Of a DNA stretch of 64,000 nucleotides, positions 1 through 52,650 are shown one piece after another. Origin of the DNA: Oscarella lobularis (taxonomy: Eukaryota > Porifera > Homoscleromorpha > Homosclerophorida > Oscarellidae); the NCBI RefSeq assembly GCF_947507565.1, contig NC_089176.1:1612001-1676000 (forward strand), in the 5' to 3' direction. The notes under the pieces are model-generated. The model saw only the letters and a list, made by a program, of their open reading frames with translations, ran no database searches and was not told where the DNA came from. Every line of letters starts with the position of its first letter. The stretch's first letter is position 1. A program made the translations under genes and the position numbers.

Positions 1-41459
<41,459 letters not shown>

Positions 41460-42390
41460 CCTGTTCGCCTATTCAGCGAATTCTCAACAGCGCCTCTTTG
41501 ATTTCTGTTCCAGGTGAGTGAAGCCGGTTTCGAAGCTCTGAGCAGAACGAAATTGACTCGCTGCGTGGGTTCTGTGCGGGTGCTGTGTCTGGCACACAAT
41601 GAGCTGAAACGAAGTTAAGCAATTTATTTGAACGAATCCGCGAGCTTATGCAAAAAACGTCGGCGCACCGGAAGAAAAAAAATCCTCAAAAGGAATACTC
41701 ACTCGACGCGTGGCTCGAAACTGCGGACTGTATAAGCCACGGCTACTAGAACGGCGATCTTGAGCAAAACGCACCAAAAGAGTCGACCCTTATGTGGAAA
41801 ACGCTATACTGTCAGCCCTCCCACAGAGAAATTAGTAACACCTTGTGGTATATTTACACTGTAAATCCTTGTGCCGCACAGCCCAACACGAACAGAGCGA
41901 TAGACTTTCTTTGAGAGGCGCGCTGTCGTCGTGACGACGAGAACCAGCCGTATCTCTTTTCAAGGCAACGAACTCGCACGGCGAGGACCGCTGACCGGTT
42001 CTTTTTCCGGTACACGTATGGAAATATGGTCACGTGAATTCAACAAGACTTCGCATTCTCTCGTGACTCGCGTGTCATGCAGCTGGCGGCCGGCTGCTTC
42101 GTTCCCCGGCTTTTGGGACTCCTGCATTGCATTTCCATTATTTCTTTCCGTTGACCTAGAAGAGAATCCCACTGCCTGATTCTAACCGGCAATCTGATAA
42201 CCTTTCCTCATCTGAAGGACCTTCGCTAAAGGCCATACTGCGTGTTTTTGCAATGCGGACGCACGCTAAGTGAAACAGCCCTCCGCAGTCAGGAGTTGGC
42301 GTTGAACAATAAGTATTATTCTCCCAGGCCGTCAACAAGAAAAATTAGCTTGAGGGAGCTCCCAAACGACACAGAATCAAAGAAGGCATT

Positions 42391-43034
42391 CAAGGTATAG
42401 CGTGCGCTTCGAGGCACCTGGGCAAGCCCCGGACAGGGTCCGTCTCTCCTCCTCTCTTCTCCGACAGTCTCCAGCGAACTTCGACATTCGTCGAAGCAGG
42501 CTCCGAAAGGGAAAATGGAGCGAACGATCGTCGGGCAAAGGAGCATCGTCGCCACCAGAGTCTTGACGCCATTTAGCGGCGCCAAACAGGAATGCCGCGA
42601 CGGAGATCCTTTATCAAAGCGTTTTCCTACCCCCTCCTGTCGTAGCGTTTCATTTTTTGTCTTTATCTAATTTTTTTGCAGTGAAATGTAGGATTTTTGA
42701 TAAGATAATAAAACCTGCATCAGTCTGAAAGACAATTTTACTGATGCAGGTCTAAAAACGATGGACTGGTTCCTAACAACAGTAAAAGCGTGCCTACTAC
42801 TATAGTTTCCCCAATAAAGCCCCGCTTTCTTACTGCAATCATCTCTAGTGCAATTGCAATCAGAAACGTCGACGAACGACCCTGAAACGACGTCCGAACT
42901 CTGTGCTACTAATGGAGTGCCCGGGTATATACTATTTACGATACAAGTACATATATATGGGTATACTGTATACCCTACAAAATTGGTAAAGAAATACAGC
43001 AGCTAATAACTCATAAGATACTTAATATTTATAT
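42391..43034. other. Unique spacer between duplicated 5' regions
   Basis: No exon, recognisable domain or mobile-element coding sequence seen. Contains the stem-loop at 42,713-42,751 and an AT-rich stretch near 42,930-42,980 (tatatatgggtatactgtat). Confidence 0.5.
42713..42751. repeat. Stem-loop, 12-bp perfect arms
   Basis: acctgcatcagt and its exact complement actgatgcaggt separated by 15 nt. It lies in the unique segment between the two promoter copies. No flanking direct repeat was noticed; function unknown. Confidence 0.5.
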
Positions 43035-43407
43035 TAATCATTGACTAGTATTTGAAATCGTAGATGCTTCAGCTGTTGACGTAAAAAGTTTCGTGAGATT
43101 TAATTATGCGTGAATGCCACGCAAGCCGCAGTTGAACATTTGACGGGTCATTTTACAACAGCTAGGGCCCAACAAATATCAATAATTAAGCCATGACAAG
43201 GTAAGTACGTTCACGCGTATTAGTGTCCCGTGGGAAGAATAGTGCGTACAGTTGGAGGAGAACGTAACTTCCGTTCGGTAATGTATTTAAAAACCACCCC
43301 AAATATACCATTAAATGCTATTAATGGACCGTTTTCATTCCAATGGAAATTTCCTCTACTCGGGCGAACTCATTTCCCTAGAACCGCATTTCTTCTCACG
43401 TGACCCA

Positions 43408-43510
43408 CTAGGGAGGTTAGCCTCGGAAACCCAGACTCTCCCCCACGCGCGCTACGCGGCCGCGTAGCGCGCGTGGGGAGAGTCTGGGTTTCCGAGGCTA
43501 CTAGGGAGGT
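43408..43510. mobile_element. 83-bp palindromic insertion with 10-bp target-site duplication
   Basis: Element 43,418-43,500 consists of two about 41-bp complementary arms (tagcctcggaaacccagact at one end, its complement at the other), with one C-run length difference. It is bounded on both sides by ctagggaggt (43,408-43,417 and 43,501-43,510). The paralogous proximal copy near 41,035 reads gagggagtcattcgcgg without any hairpin. No coding capacity; the right size for a foldback element or minimal MITE. Confidence 0.7.
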
Positions 43511-43845
43511 AGTCATTCGCGGATCAAGGACAAGATGAGCGAGGGAAAGCGAACGCCAAGTTTTAAAACAGACAGACTAACTCAATGCACATGCTACGGT
43601 TTGACACTGACGTTGACACAACGCCAAACGCGCAATGCGGGCGGATCCCCTCAGGAATGCGGAAACGGAGACCTGCGCTTGTTCAGACTATTCAATTGTA
43701 TGCAACGTCAGGACAAATCAACTGGGATAGATATGCAAGCAATGCAGAGACGCAGAGGAAATCGTCTCAGCAGCGCGATGAACGAATTCTACACTACATC
43801 TACTAGTAGACCGTGCATGCGTACGTGTGCATTTCATCGACTTGC

Positions 43846-43922
43846 CTTAATTGGCCGTTAACTGCCAATAGGACACCGCAAAGCAGAGAACACAGCCCTA
43901 ACAAGACGTTCGTGCGCAACAT
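43846..43922 (-). pseudogene. Duplicate signal-peptide exon
   Basis: ATG at 43,922-43,920 followed by a leader starting MLRTNVLLGLCSLLCGVLLA, paralogous to exon 1 at 41,387-41,459. A four-base insertion (ttaa) just before the AAG|GCAAGT donor changes the exon end from phase 1 to phase 2. If spliced to exon 2 (40,531-40,614) by that donor the frame would be wrong. It may be non-functional, or use another donor or partner exon. The leader itself remains open and hydrophobic. Confidence 0.5.
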
Positions 43923-44876
43923 CCTTCTCGCCTATTCACTGACAGCGAATTTTCAACAGCGCCTTCTTTGATTTCTGTTTGTAAAGCCGGTTTCGAATCT
44001 CTGAGCGGAACGAAATTGACTCGCTGTGCGGGTGCTACCAGTGTGTCTGGCACACGATAACCTGCGCTGAAACGAAGTTAAGCAATTTATTCAAATGAAT
44101 CCGCGAGCTTATGCAAAAACGTCGGCGCATAGCAAGAAAAATAATCCTCAAAAAGAATACTCACTCGCGGCTCAAAACTGCGGACTGTATAAGCCACGCT
44201 ACAAGAACGGCGATCTGTAGCAAAACGCACCAAAAGAGTCAGACCCTTATGTGGAAAACGCTATACTGTCGTCATCCTTCCCACAGACAAATTAGTACCA
44301 TCTTGCGGTATTTACACAGTAAATCCTTGTGCCGCACAGCCCAAAACGAGCAGAGCGATAGACTTTCTTTGAGAGGCGCGCCGTCATTGTGACGACGAGA
44401 ACCAGCCGTATCTCTTTCCAAGGCAACGAACTCGCATGGCGCGGACCGCTGACCGGTTCTTTCTCCGGTACACGTATGGAAATATTGTCACATAAATTCA
44501 ACAAGACTTTGCTTTCTCTCGTGACTCGCGTGCCATGCAGCTGGCGGCCGGCTGCGTCGTTCACCCCCCACCCGGCCTTTGGGACTGCTGAGTCCTGCAT
44601 TGCATTTCCATTATTTCTTTCCGTTGACCTAGAAGAAAATCCCACTGCCTGATTCTAACCGGCAATTTGATAACCTTTCCTCGTCTCAAGGACCTTCGCT
44701 AAAGGCTGCTAAAGGCCATACTGCAATGCGGACGCACGCTAAGTGAAACAGCCCTCCGCAGTCGGGAGTTGGCGTTGAGTTTTATTCTCCCAGGCCGTCA
44801 AGAAGAAAAATTAGCTTGAGGGAGCTCCCAAACGATACAGAATCGAAGAACGCAGAAGGCAGGGCAGAGGTCATAC

Positions 44877-44899
44877 GGGGGGGGGGGGGGGGGGGGGGC
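44877..44899. repeat. Poly-G tract
   Basis: A run of about 22 G, broken by one C near its 3' end, just beyond the distal copy of the duplicated 5' region. It can form G-quadruplexes and is also a common site of sequencing-length error. Confidence 0.8.
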
Positions 44900-45635
44900 G
44901 GGGGTGTCCTGAATCCGAACAAGGTAGAGGGGTCGAGCGAGCTGATGAAATATTGCTCCTACCTAAAAGCAGCTCCTGGCTTACTTTTTGCTTCAAGTTG
45001 AAGGGTAGTTAGTGCCCTTTTTTTAGCCACAGTCCGGGGTCTGAGCGATGACGTTTTCGGGTCTTCTTACGCAAAAGTTTCCCGGACAAATAGATATTTT
45101 TGGCCTATCCGGGGGACTCCAGCAGTCAGACACATCCCAAATGTCAGGACAAACCTTTAGAAGGTGCACCCAACCTAAGACGGTTGTATAGTAACTAGTA
45201 AGCTACATCTCGTATGAATTAAAAAGCTTTGACTGACGTTTAGCTGAGAGATGCAATTTGCAATACCGAATGACAGCGAATCTATTGTTGTTTAGTGAAA
45301 TAGACTGATTTTAGTCTAAATGACAGATTAAGGTCGGCTATAGTCACTAATCAAATTAGACTACACTATTTTCGAGTGTAAAAATTGACTCGCGCTTGCT
45401 ATTGCACGCTTATTCTACGAAACGCACAGTATTCAAAGCTAAATAGTACTGTAGGACGTGGTGCAGCTGAATATTGACTATATACATATATACCTTAAAA
45501 GCCGTCGAACTGCGAAGTCTTCAGGTGCTTGCGTGCATCTTTTGAGGTAGCACAAGACTTCTGCAACTCGTCCTGGCATGTGGGATGTGTCTGACTGCTG
45601 TCCGCATAAAGGCATGTTGCTCAGGTCAAAGTGTT
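44900..45635. other. Unassigned non-coding DNA before the gap
   Basis: No domain, splice pattern or repeat family recognised. AT-rich, with scattered stops in all frames. Confidence 0.4.
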
Positions 45636-45835
45636 NNNNNNNNNNNNNNNNNNNNNNNNNNNNNNNNNNNNNNNNNNNNNNNNNNNNNNNNNNNNNNNNN
45701 NNNNNNNNNNNNNNNNNNNNNNNNNNNNNNNNNNNNNNNNNNNNNNNNNNNNNNNNNNNNNNNNNNNNNNNNNNNNNNNNNNNNNNNNNNNNNNNNNNNN
45801 NNNNNNNNNNNNNNNNNNNNNNNNNNNNNNNNNNN
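45636..45835. other. Assembly gap of 200 N
   Basis: Exactly 200 undetermined bases. This looks like a fixed-size scaffolding gap rather than a measured distance, so the true separation of the flanks is unknown and the transposase fragment to its right may continue into it. Confidence 0.98.
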
Positions 45836-45859
45836 CTGTACTATAAACCGACCTAGGCT

Positions 45860-47010
45860 CGCAACGATGTCAGAAAACTCACTTATCCATGTTCTTGAAG
45901 CGAATGATTCCGAACAAATCGTCTTTCAATCCAACGGACGCTACGTCAATGCCAAAAGAGACGTCAGGAAAATCCTGGAAATGGCAGGAAGCAAATTCTT
46001 CTCGGAATTCAGCGCCAAACTCGTCGAAGAAATGTCGAAGTGCTTCTTCCAGCGAAGAGGTGGTCCTTCAGCTGGAATAGATCGGAACGCGTGATAAGCG
46101 CTAGACGACAGCATTTTGATGTGCAGCGCCCAACGCACAATAACTGGGTGCCAGCGCATCCCGGTTGCCGACTTGGTCTTATACGCTTTCACCTGCTCTT
46201 CCCAGAATAATCGCTGGAACGTGCCTCGTAGAAAAGTAGCTGTCGCGCTGTCAGCGCTGCTGTTTACAATGTCTTGGATATCTTTCTCCAAGTCAGGCTG
46301 CAACTGTATTCCGTCGCGTCGATTTAGAGACTGAATTTTCTTTTTCATTTTTGCCACTTGGCGAACGGCTTCCTTTTGTCTAGCAGCTAACGTGGATAAC
46401 TTGCGAGATCGCTGTGGAGTGGTTAGCTTAGAGTTATTAGTGAACTTGCTTCTCTTTGTTCCTTAGCAAATCTGGAATAACAGTAGCGCAGCCGAGCTCG
46501 TTCAGTGCGACATTGTGCACAGCAGCGACTTTTGCCGTTTGCAATAAGAAAAGAACGAGCTGTTGAGCGAATAGTGGTGTAACAGATGGAATCGTTAACA
46601 ATGAAAGGCGAAAAACGGTCGAAATACGATGTCGTCGCTCCACAATCATTTTCTAGATAATTCTTCTTGGCCGTGGACATATCAATCATGCACTGTCGAG
46701 GGAATCCTTCACAAATTCGCTTTGATTCCAGCTGCTTCAAAAACATATAGAGACTTGACATATCGACATTTGAGGGGCTGATGACAGCACGACCTGTCAG
46801 AGCGGAGCACTCGGCAATATTGACCTTTCGCCCTCTGATGTGTAGGTCAGTTGCTCCATTTTCAGTCATGACAAAACTGTGAGTGATGACTGTCGGGGGC
46901 AATTCAAGGTCCTCTACTGGAGGCGCAATTTCGTCAACGTTTGTGACAGCGACCCTTGATAAATATAGATGTGTTACGCGCTGTAATGAGCGGAAAGGCG
47001 ATTCTACCAA
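45860..47010 (-). pseudogene. P-element/THAP9-like transposase fragment
   Basis: Reads from 47,010 leftwards. The first open stretch (to 46,423) contains spaced cysteines (DCGATTSYFDRFSPF, then GKSRCCAQC). A different frame (46,435-45,941) carries LFWEEQVKAYK, then GMRWHPVIVRWALHIKMLSS with a following Ala-Tyr. The EEQ...(M)RWHP.I.RW.L.(L/I)...S..AY pattern is what I recognise from P-element/THAP9-type transposases. A frame change separates the two parts, and the 3' side shifts frame again before the assembly gap. No terminal repeats identified. Class assignment is tentative. Confidence 0.42.
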
Positions 47011-47500
47011 TGAGAAACTACAGTCAAGCGCTTCGAACTCAAATTAACAAGGGCATACATTCTCATTTGTGCCAACCGCATGATTATTACGAGGTGCGCC
47101 ATCTGGGCTATTAGGCACATTTTGAGGGACGGTCCCCGCTTCTGCACTACATGGACTTTACTCTGCTTTGCTCTGAGCTTGGCCTTTTTACCATGATGTC
47201 AATCGATAGCGGTATATACGTATGTATATAAGTGCATCTACACGTTGATATCATAGTACATACACATACATACATACATACATATCTAGTTAGTTGCTCG
47301 GACGGCGTTGAATGAAGCTCACATGACTGTATTCAGCGATGATCGATTCTCTTACCTTTTATTAGGATCGATTGTTGAAGTACTCACCGACGCCGGAACA
47401 GAATTCAGCCGCTTGTTCTCTTAGGATTCGCTTATGGTATCTGCCTTTGCATCGTTCCCAGAAGTCCTCACTCTCGATGCTACGTACAAGCTAAATAATT
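47011..47500. other. Unassigned spacer with (ACAT)n microsatellite
   Basis: Contains a tetranucleotide run acatacatacatacatacat at about 47,258-47,285. No gene features seen. Confidence 0.6.
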
Positions 47501-48240
47501 TCAGAATGCCCCTTTACGATTTTCTCGCCGTTGTCTTGATGGTGATGGCCAGAGCGAAGTTGTCGCCAGCTGCGTCACGTTCAATGAAACACGAGCAGGC
47601 CTGAAAAAATCGTGGATAGTTTCCAGAAAAACAATCCCTATTTGGTCGATACGGGTGTCTTGATCACGGCGTGTTTTGACGACCAGAAAGTTCCGCTGCA
47701 GATTGCTGTCTGAAGTGAGGTCCAGGCGTTCGAGGGTATGCCCCGGCTTGCATGCGGAATTGCTGGTCGTACGCTCTCCAGCCCGTTCCCCCGCACCACT
47801 GCGCCTCCCGCACAAGCACCCGCAGGTATGCAATCAGCTCTGTGGAGCGATCTGGTTGGTGCGAGAGCGCACAACCGCCGAAAAGGCGGCATATGCCTGA
47901 ACGCAAGTATAGACGTCAGACGCCGTATCGGCGAGCGCACTGATTGCCACCCCGCCGCCATATCTCTCTCGCCGTCCCGGCGCATCAGCTCCATATTGTC
48001 CGGGAGCAACTCCGAGAAATCAATATATTCTCCGCTCAGAATTTTGTCAACCGCCCTGCCCGGCACCAGTGGTCTCGAGAGCCTCTCCCATAAAAAGGGG
48101 CTGAGCGAGCCTTTTTGGCCGGCGCAGCCATATCCATCCATCCGGGAAGTGGCGTCCACGACGGAAGCGTCCATTGCGTCGACGCCGTTCCGCTCCCTGG
48201 TGCATCGTGAAAAGCGAGTCGATATAGCTCTAAATTGATG
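47500..48240 (-). pseudogene. Gag-like retroelement gene remnant, copy 1 (minus strand)
   Basis: The minus-strand frame from about 48,174 contains PLVPGRAVDKILSGEYIDFS and ELLPDNMEL. After a frame change near 47,900 another frame reads ELIAYLRVLVREAQWC, then GWRAYDQQFRMQA. These match in order the plus-strand copy at 49,312-50,142 (PPVPGRLVEKILDGQFVDMA, ELLPDNIELL, LLYDSFFRQQAAVDP). The pattern is of a capsid-like protein from a retroelement, but I cannot assign a family. Frame breaks show decay. The two copies face away from each other around 48,400. Confidence 0.45.
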
Positions 48241-48642
48241 CAGAAATTGCTGCCTTTACCTATAAATAAACAATTTTGCAGCCCGGTTCCTATTGGGGCC
48301 CCATTTTTGTCTAAAAACGAATCGCTGGTATTGTACTATATATCAGTTGAAGTAGCTCTTATTTAATGTAGAAAATGCGGCCTTTAGGTACCTTTAAATA
48401 AATGAAATTTTTGCAGCCTGGCTTTAAGTATAAAACTAATGGCAGGTTATAGCTTCGGTTTAACCGTCGTTAACGACGAAGGAACACGCGCGCGCCTGGG
48501 GCTCGCCGAGCCTCATTGGTCGCTGGTGAGTGTTGCCACTTAGCTCGTGATTGGTTAATGGTCTCCTCGATTTCATTCATCGCTTATCGCTTGCTCTCTC
48601 CATCGCCCGCTCGCTCGTTTCTCTTCGGTTCTCTCGTTCATC
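48241..48642. other. Spacer between divergent gag-like copies
   Basis: No coding feature. Two similar short segments about 150 bp apart (ataaataaacaattttgcag at 48,261 and aaataaatgaaatttttgca at 48,397) form a local direct repeat, possibly remains of the elements' leader sequences. Confidence 0.4.
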
Positions 48643-50142
48643 ATGTCATCCGACGATGTTCAAGACGGAGACTCTGTTCGCGCAGCGGTGACGGATCTGC
48701 AGAGCGACGTGACGGCCATTCCTGCAGGATATGTTAACAGACATTCTCGCACGGATTTCGGCTCCATCGGCGTCGATCAAATCCGCCTCGTCGGATAAGA
48801 GTAAGTTGCCCAAGTTGGTTTTTTGTTTGGCGCGCTGGCGAGGTCTTGGGCGTGTGCGCACTGCCCGGCTTTTCTTTTATGCCCGCTGGCTTGGCATTGG
48901 TGCGCGTTAGCTGTTCGAAGCGTCACGTAGGGCGTTGCGAGCAGTTGACTATCGCGGCTTTCGTTGTTTTGTTGCGCTGGTCCGCTCTGTCTTTGCCGCC
49001 GATCGCTGGTCGGGTCGCGGTTGCACGCCCGTGCCCCTCCCCCGTGTTGGCACGCGCTGTTATTGATTTTATTTATTTTTTTTATTTTCTTGTTTCGCTT
49101 GCGCTGCCTTTTTTCCCTGTTGCGGCGCTCGCTTGCGCGGCCCCGCAGCTGGGCTGGCTGTTCGGTTCGGCCCTCGAGTCGCAAGAGGCTTTCTCTTCGG
49201 GGTCGCGTTGGGTTCTTCTGCTGTAGTGGCCTGCGGTCGCGAGCTCTTCTTTGCGGCCGCTGTGTGCGATCGTTTTTGTTTCGGCTTAGCCTGCGCTGTT
49301 GTTTTCTTTTCAGAGGCTCTTGCGCCGCCGTTGGACTTGATGCCCTTAACGAGTGGGCTTGCGCTGCAAGTGCTCGTTGCGGAGGATACGGCTCCGCCGC
49401 CGCCGAAGAAGCCCGCCGTTCCTGTGTTCGTTCACGGCCTTGGGATTCCTCCAGTGCCAGGGCGCCTGGTAGAGAAAATCCTCGACGGGCAGTTTGTGGA
49501 TATGGCAGAGCTTCTGCCGGATAATATCGAACTGCTTTGTCGGGAGGCCACCGTGCCGCGCTGGTCATCCGATTCGAAGGCTCGTCTTCGACAAATCTCA
49601 TCAATCACCGCGTGGGCTCAGTGCTTCGCAACCTTCGTTGCGATTCGCGCGCAATTCGCACCAGCCTCGGTGCCCGCTTTACTTGCTTAATGCGCCTCTT
49701 GGTGCGAAAGGCGGCGCGCGACCCGGGCCTCGGGTGGCTGTTGTACGACTCCTTCTTCCGTCAGCAAGCAGCGGTGGATCCATTCCTTCGCTGGGATACG
49801 CTGCACTCGTATCTTTTTGCCATCACTGTCGCCGATGCCTGTCTCGTCCGGCCGCGCTCGTCCGTTATGCCGTCTGATCCTGGAGCCGGACCATGCGTCC
49901 ATGGATTGTGCTCTTGCGCAGGGACTCGACTCCTGTTCTGTTCTGGCTATGCAACTGGCGCACGACAAGAAACCGAAGCCATTCGTCCCGGGAAAAGACG
50001 CTCCGGTCTGCCGCTCGTATAATTCGACGCCGCTGCCGGGGTGTCATGTGAATGGTTGTCGTTTTCGTCACGTTTGCTCCGCCTGCGGCGCTCAACACAA
50101 GCAAACCGACTGCCCGAATCGGAAGGGACAAGCTGAGGCTTA
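48643..50142 (+). pseudogene. Spliced gag-like retroelement gene remnant with zinc-binding C-terminus, copy 2
   Basis: ATG at 48,643 (MSSDDVQDGDSVRAAVTDLQ) opens exon 1, which ends at GATAAGA|GTAAGT about 48,800 after a probable frameshift near 48,720. A GC-rich intron of about 510 bp ends at TTTTCTTTTCAG about 49,311. Exon 2 reads LAPPLDLMPLTSGLALQVLV, then PPVPGRLVEKILDGQFVDMA and ELLPDNIELL. The frame breaks near 49,690 and again near 49,850. The end is CRSYNSTPLPGCHVNGCRFR, then HVCSACGAQHKQTDCP: a Cys/His zinc-binding region resembling those in retroelement capsid proteins. It abuts the first exon of the plus-strand sushi gene and may have replaced that gene's 5' end. Confidence 0.5.
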
Positions 50143-50244
50143 GAACGATGCCCAGTTTGTGAGCGCCTTTCCACGAACGCATCGAATACGAGTATGCTCA
50201 CGTCGGTTAATTTTGTCAGTTCTAACTTGTTCTCCTCGCGTCAG

Positions 50245-51704
50245 CCATTGAATGTGAACCGCTGATCGTTGCAAATGGAAGACGTCGACGAACGTCACGA
50301 TTTCCGGAGCGACTGTCGTCTTTTCGTGCCGCGAGGGATATCGTCTTCTTGGAGACGCAAACGTCACCTCCCAAGAAAACGGGAACTGGTCGCATTCTCC
50401 TCCGACTTGCGAAGGTTAGCTCTAGATTTGCATTTTCGCTCGTTTTGGCGAAAAATGTGTGTCTCGGCTCTAGTTTTATTTTGCGAACGGTTGTTCAATC
50501 CGACAAACGGGACAAAGTTGACGAACGAAACTGCGGTGGGGACCATTGTTTATTTTGAGAGCAGTAATGGATTGATTCTTCGCGGTGCGCCGAACATAAC
50601 GTGTCGTCCGGATGGAACGTGGTCTGCGTCCGAACCCATTTGCGAAGGTAGGTTGCGCTTGGAGAGAAAGACACCGATTGACTTATGTTTTTGTAGCACC
50701 CTTAGATCGTTGCGAGTCACTGGGTGTTCTGGAGAACGGGACAAAGTCAACAAACGAGTCTACTCCGGGGTTGACGGTTCGTTTTGGTGCAATAGTCCGC
50801 GGATTTGTGTTGCTTGGCACGACGAACTTGACGTGTCGTCTGAACGGGACTTGGTCCGGTTCGAAGCCTTTGTGTGAAGGTATGAATAAGCTTGCTGTGT
50901 GTTTAAAACATACCCGTTCGAATTGACACTTTAGAATGCAGCCCCCTTCCGACGCCAATGAACGGAGCAAAGTCGACAGAAGCCGCAGTGTATAAAACAG
51001 TGGTCGAGTTTACGTGTGGCGAGGGATACGTTCTGGTTGGTTCGTCGAGTTTGTCGTGCTTATCGGATGGGCGTTGGTCAAACTGCCCGCCCTCGTACGA
51101 AGGTGCTCACCTTTGAATGTTTTCTTTGGTGTAGATAGAGCAAAGGTCGTTTATTTAGCTGTTCAGTGTTACGCTATTTCCACGCCTTTGAACGGGATTA
51201 AATGGACTCAGACCCACGGAAGTGAAGAAACTGTGGAGAGCGGCGTTGGATTTCTAAACGGTAGCGAAGACATCGTTGAGTCTGGCAGCGGGTTCCCGAA
51301 CAGTAGCACCGAATGCGACGCGAATAGCAACGTCAGACGGACCGGATCAAACGTCGGGGAAACGATCGGCTTTAGTTGTGAAGACGGCTATCAGCTTGTA
51401 GGCTCGCAGTCAATCGTTTGCCTTTCTTCGGGAAGCTGGTCGAATTCTCCTCCTCTTTGCCTTCGTCAGTAATTTTTGAACCTATTATAGTGCCAGGAAT
51501 TTTTTTCCTGATTTTTAGCAATGTATTGTCGTCGCGTGACGGTTCCTTGGAATGGCTCAGTGACAACCAATTCCACAGAAATTGGGGTTGTGGTAGAGTT
51601 TATCTGCGACCCTGGTTTCTCTTTGGTGGGTTCGCATAATCTGACATGCGAATCAAGTGGACAATGGTCACATACAGAACCAGAATGTCAACTATCGACT
51701 GAAG
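50245..51704 (+). pseudogene. Six sushi exons at the start of the paralogue
   Basis: Exons 50,245-50,414 (170 nt, one base short; frame breaks near 50,279 between IECEPLIVANG and VVFSCREGYRLLGDANVT), 50,474-50,647 (second Cys lost: VYFESSNG), 50,697-50,879 (paired shifts around the second Cys; NGTKSTNES at the start, TTNLTCRLNGTWSG at the end), 50,935-51,102 (open, but last Cys replaced by Tyr: PPSYE), 51,159-51,464 (sushi with a long acidic/Ser insert, four cysteines present) and 51,519-51,704 (complete: CRRVTVPWNG, VEFICDPGFSLVG, EPEC). The NG-(T/A)-K-S/L-T-N-E signature is shared and recurs in the split sushi at 61,934. Confidence 0.65.
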
Positions 51705-51756
51705 GTGAGCAAGCTACGCAAACAGGGCTTCGAGGCGGGCTTTGTGCAGTTTCAGC

Positions 51757-51779
51757 ACGGATTGTAGACTACAATCCGT
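51757..51779. repeat. Short palindrome in intron
   Basis: acggattgta-gac-tacaatccgt: 10-bp perfect arms with a 3-nt loop inside the 203-bp intron 51,705-51,907. No flanking duplication recognised. Confidence 0.5.
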
Positions 51780-51907
51780 AGTTTTTAGCTGCTGCGCTCG
51801 CGCTTGCTTAGACGCTCTAAAGGCATGAACTAATTTCGTAACAGATAGAAGCATACTCTCTCGATCAACATGGTCACTCTATATAGAAAAAGCCACTTCC
51901 TTTTTAG

Positions 51908-52603
51908 TAAATCCTACTTCGCCGGTGCATTCAACGAACAGAAGAACATATACGGATGGGCCAACACCGTCATTTGGAGCAACAAATGACTTGTCTTCTT
52001 CGGGTAAAGACAGAAAAACAGATCAGCCGACATCGTCGCTTGGAACAACAGAGGATTCGGCGCGAGTAACAGATGAGCCGATGTCATCGTCATTTGGAAC
52101 AACAGATGATTCGTCTTCTTCGGGTGAAGACAGAATAACAGATGAGCCAACATCGTCTTTTGGAACAACAGACGATTCGTCTTCTTCAGGTGAAGACAGA
52201 ATAACAGATGAGCCGACATCGTCGTTTGGAACAACAGATGATTCGTCTTCTTCGGGTGAAACGGCGCGAATAACAGATGAGCCGACATCTTCATTTGGAA
52301 CAACAGATGATTCGTCTTCTTCGGGTGAAGACATAATAACAGATGAGTCAACATCGTCATTTGGAACAAGAGACGATTCGTCTTCTTCGGGTGAAGACAT
52401 AATAACAGATGAGCCAACATCGTCATTTGGAACAACAGACGATTCGTCTTCTTCGGATGAAGACAGAATAACAGATGAGCCAACATCGTCATTTGGAACA
52501 ACAGATGATTCGTCTTCTTCGGGTGAACCATCGGGAGTCGTTAAAGCCACAACGTGGTCTCCATTAACAGCACTTTTGCCGACTGAAGCACCCGATTGCA
52601 GCA
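51908..52603 (+). CDS. Ser/Thr/Asp-rich tandem-repeat linker exon
   Basis: A 696-nt exon of about eight repeats of roughly 22 residues (TDEPTSSFGTTDDSSSSGED), ending in DCSS like the linker exons of the minus-strand gene. Repeat unit is about 66 bp (gatgattcgtcttcttcggg core), spanning about 51,960-52,530. Open throughout. Probably an extended, acidic, O-glycosylated stalk. The opposite-strand open frame is a shadow of the repeat. Confidence 0.6.
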
Positions 52604-52650
52604 GTAAGCTTTTCGCTTTTTCTTTTCTACGGTATTCATGCTTTCTTTAG

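Larger units (their letters stand above)
43035..44860. repeat. Distal copy of duplicated 5' region
   Basis: Second copy of the 40,575-42,390 segment in the same orientation. It includes a degenerate remnant of exon 2 at its left edge, a second signal-peptide exon and upstream DNA. It differs by small indels and by the 83-bp palindrome at 43,418-43,500. It could act as an alternative promoter for the minus-strand gene. Confidence 0.8.

Noticed and set aside
41931..42179. Open frame (starting MTTRTSRISFQ) conserved in both duplicated 5' regions (also 44,389-44,652)
   Set aside because: Only 82-87 codons, no domain, and an equally open antisense frame. Similarity is explained by the segmental duplication. 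Kept as a possible but unsupported small gene.
45578..46094. Open frames running through the N gap
   Set aside because: They consist mostly of undetermined residues and have no evidential value.
48777..49604. Long minus-strand Arg/Ala-rich open frame
   Set aside because: GC-rich antisense of the gag-like gene and its intron; no recognisable domain and a composition typical of chance frames in GC-rich DNA.
51914..52550. Minus-strand open frames within the Ser/Thr linker repeat
   Set aside because: Both are reverse-frame shadows of the 66-bp in-frame repeat; the plus frame joins correctly to splice sites and to the FAM171 exons.
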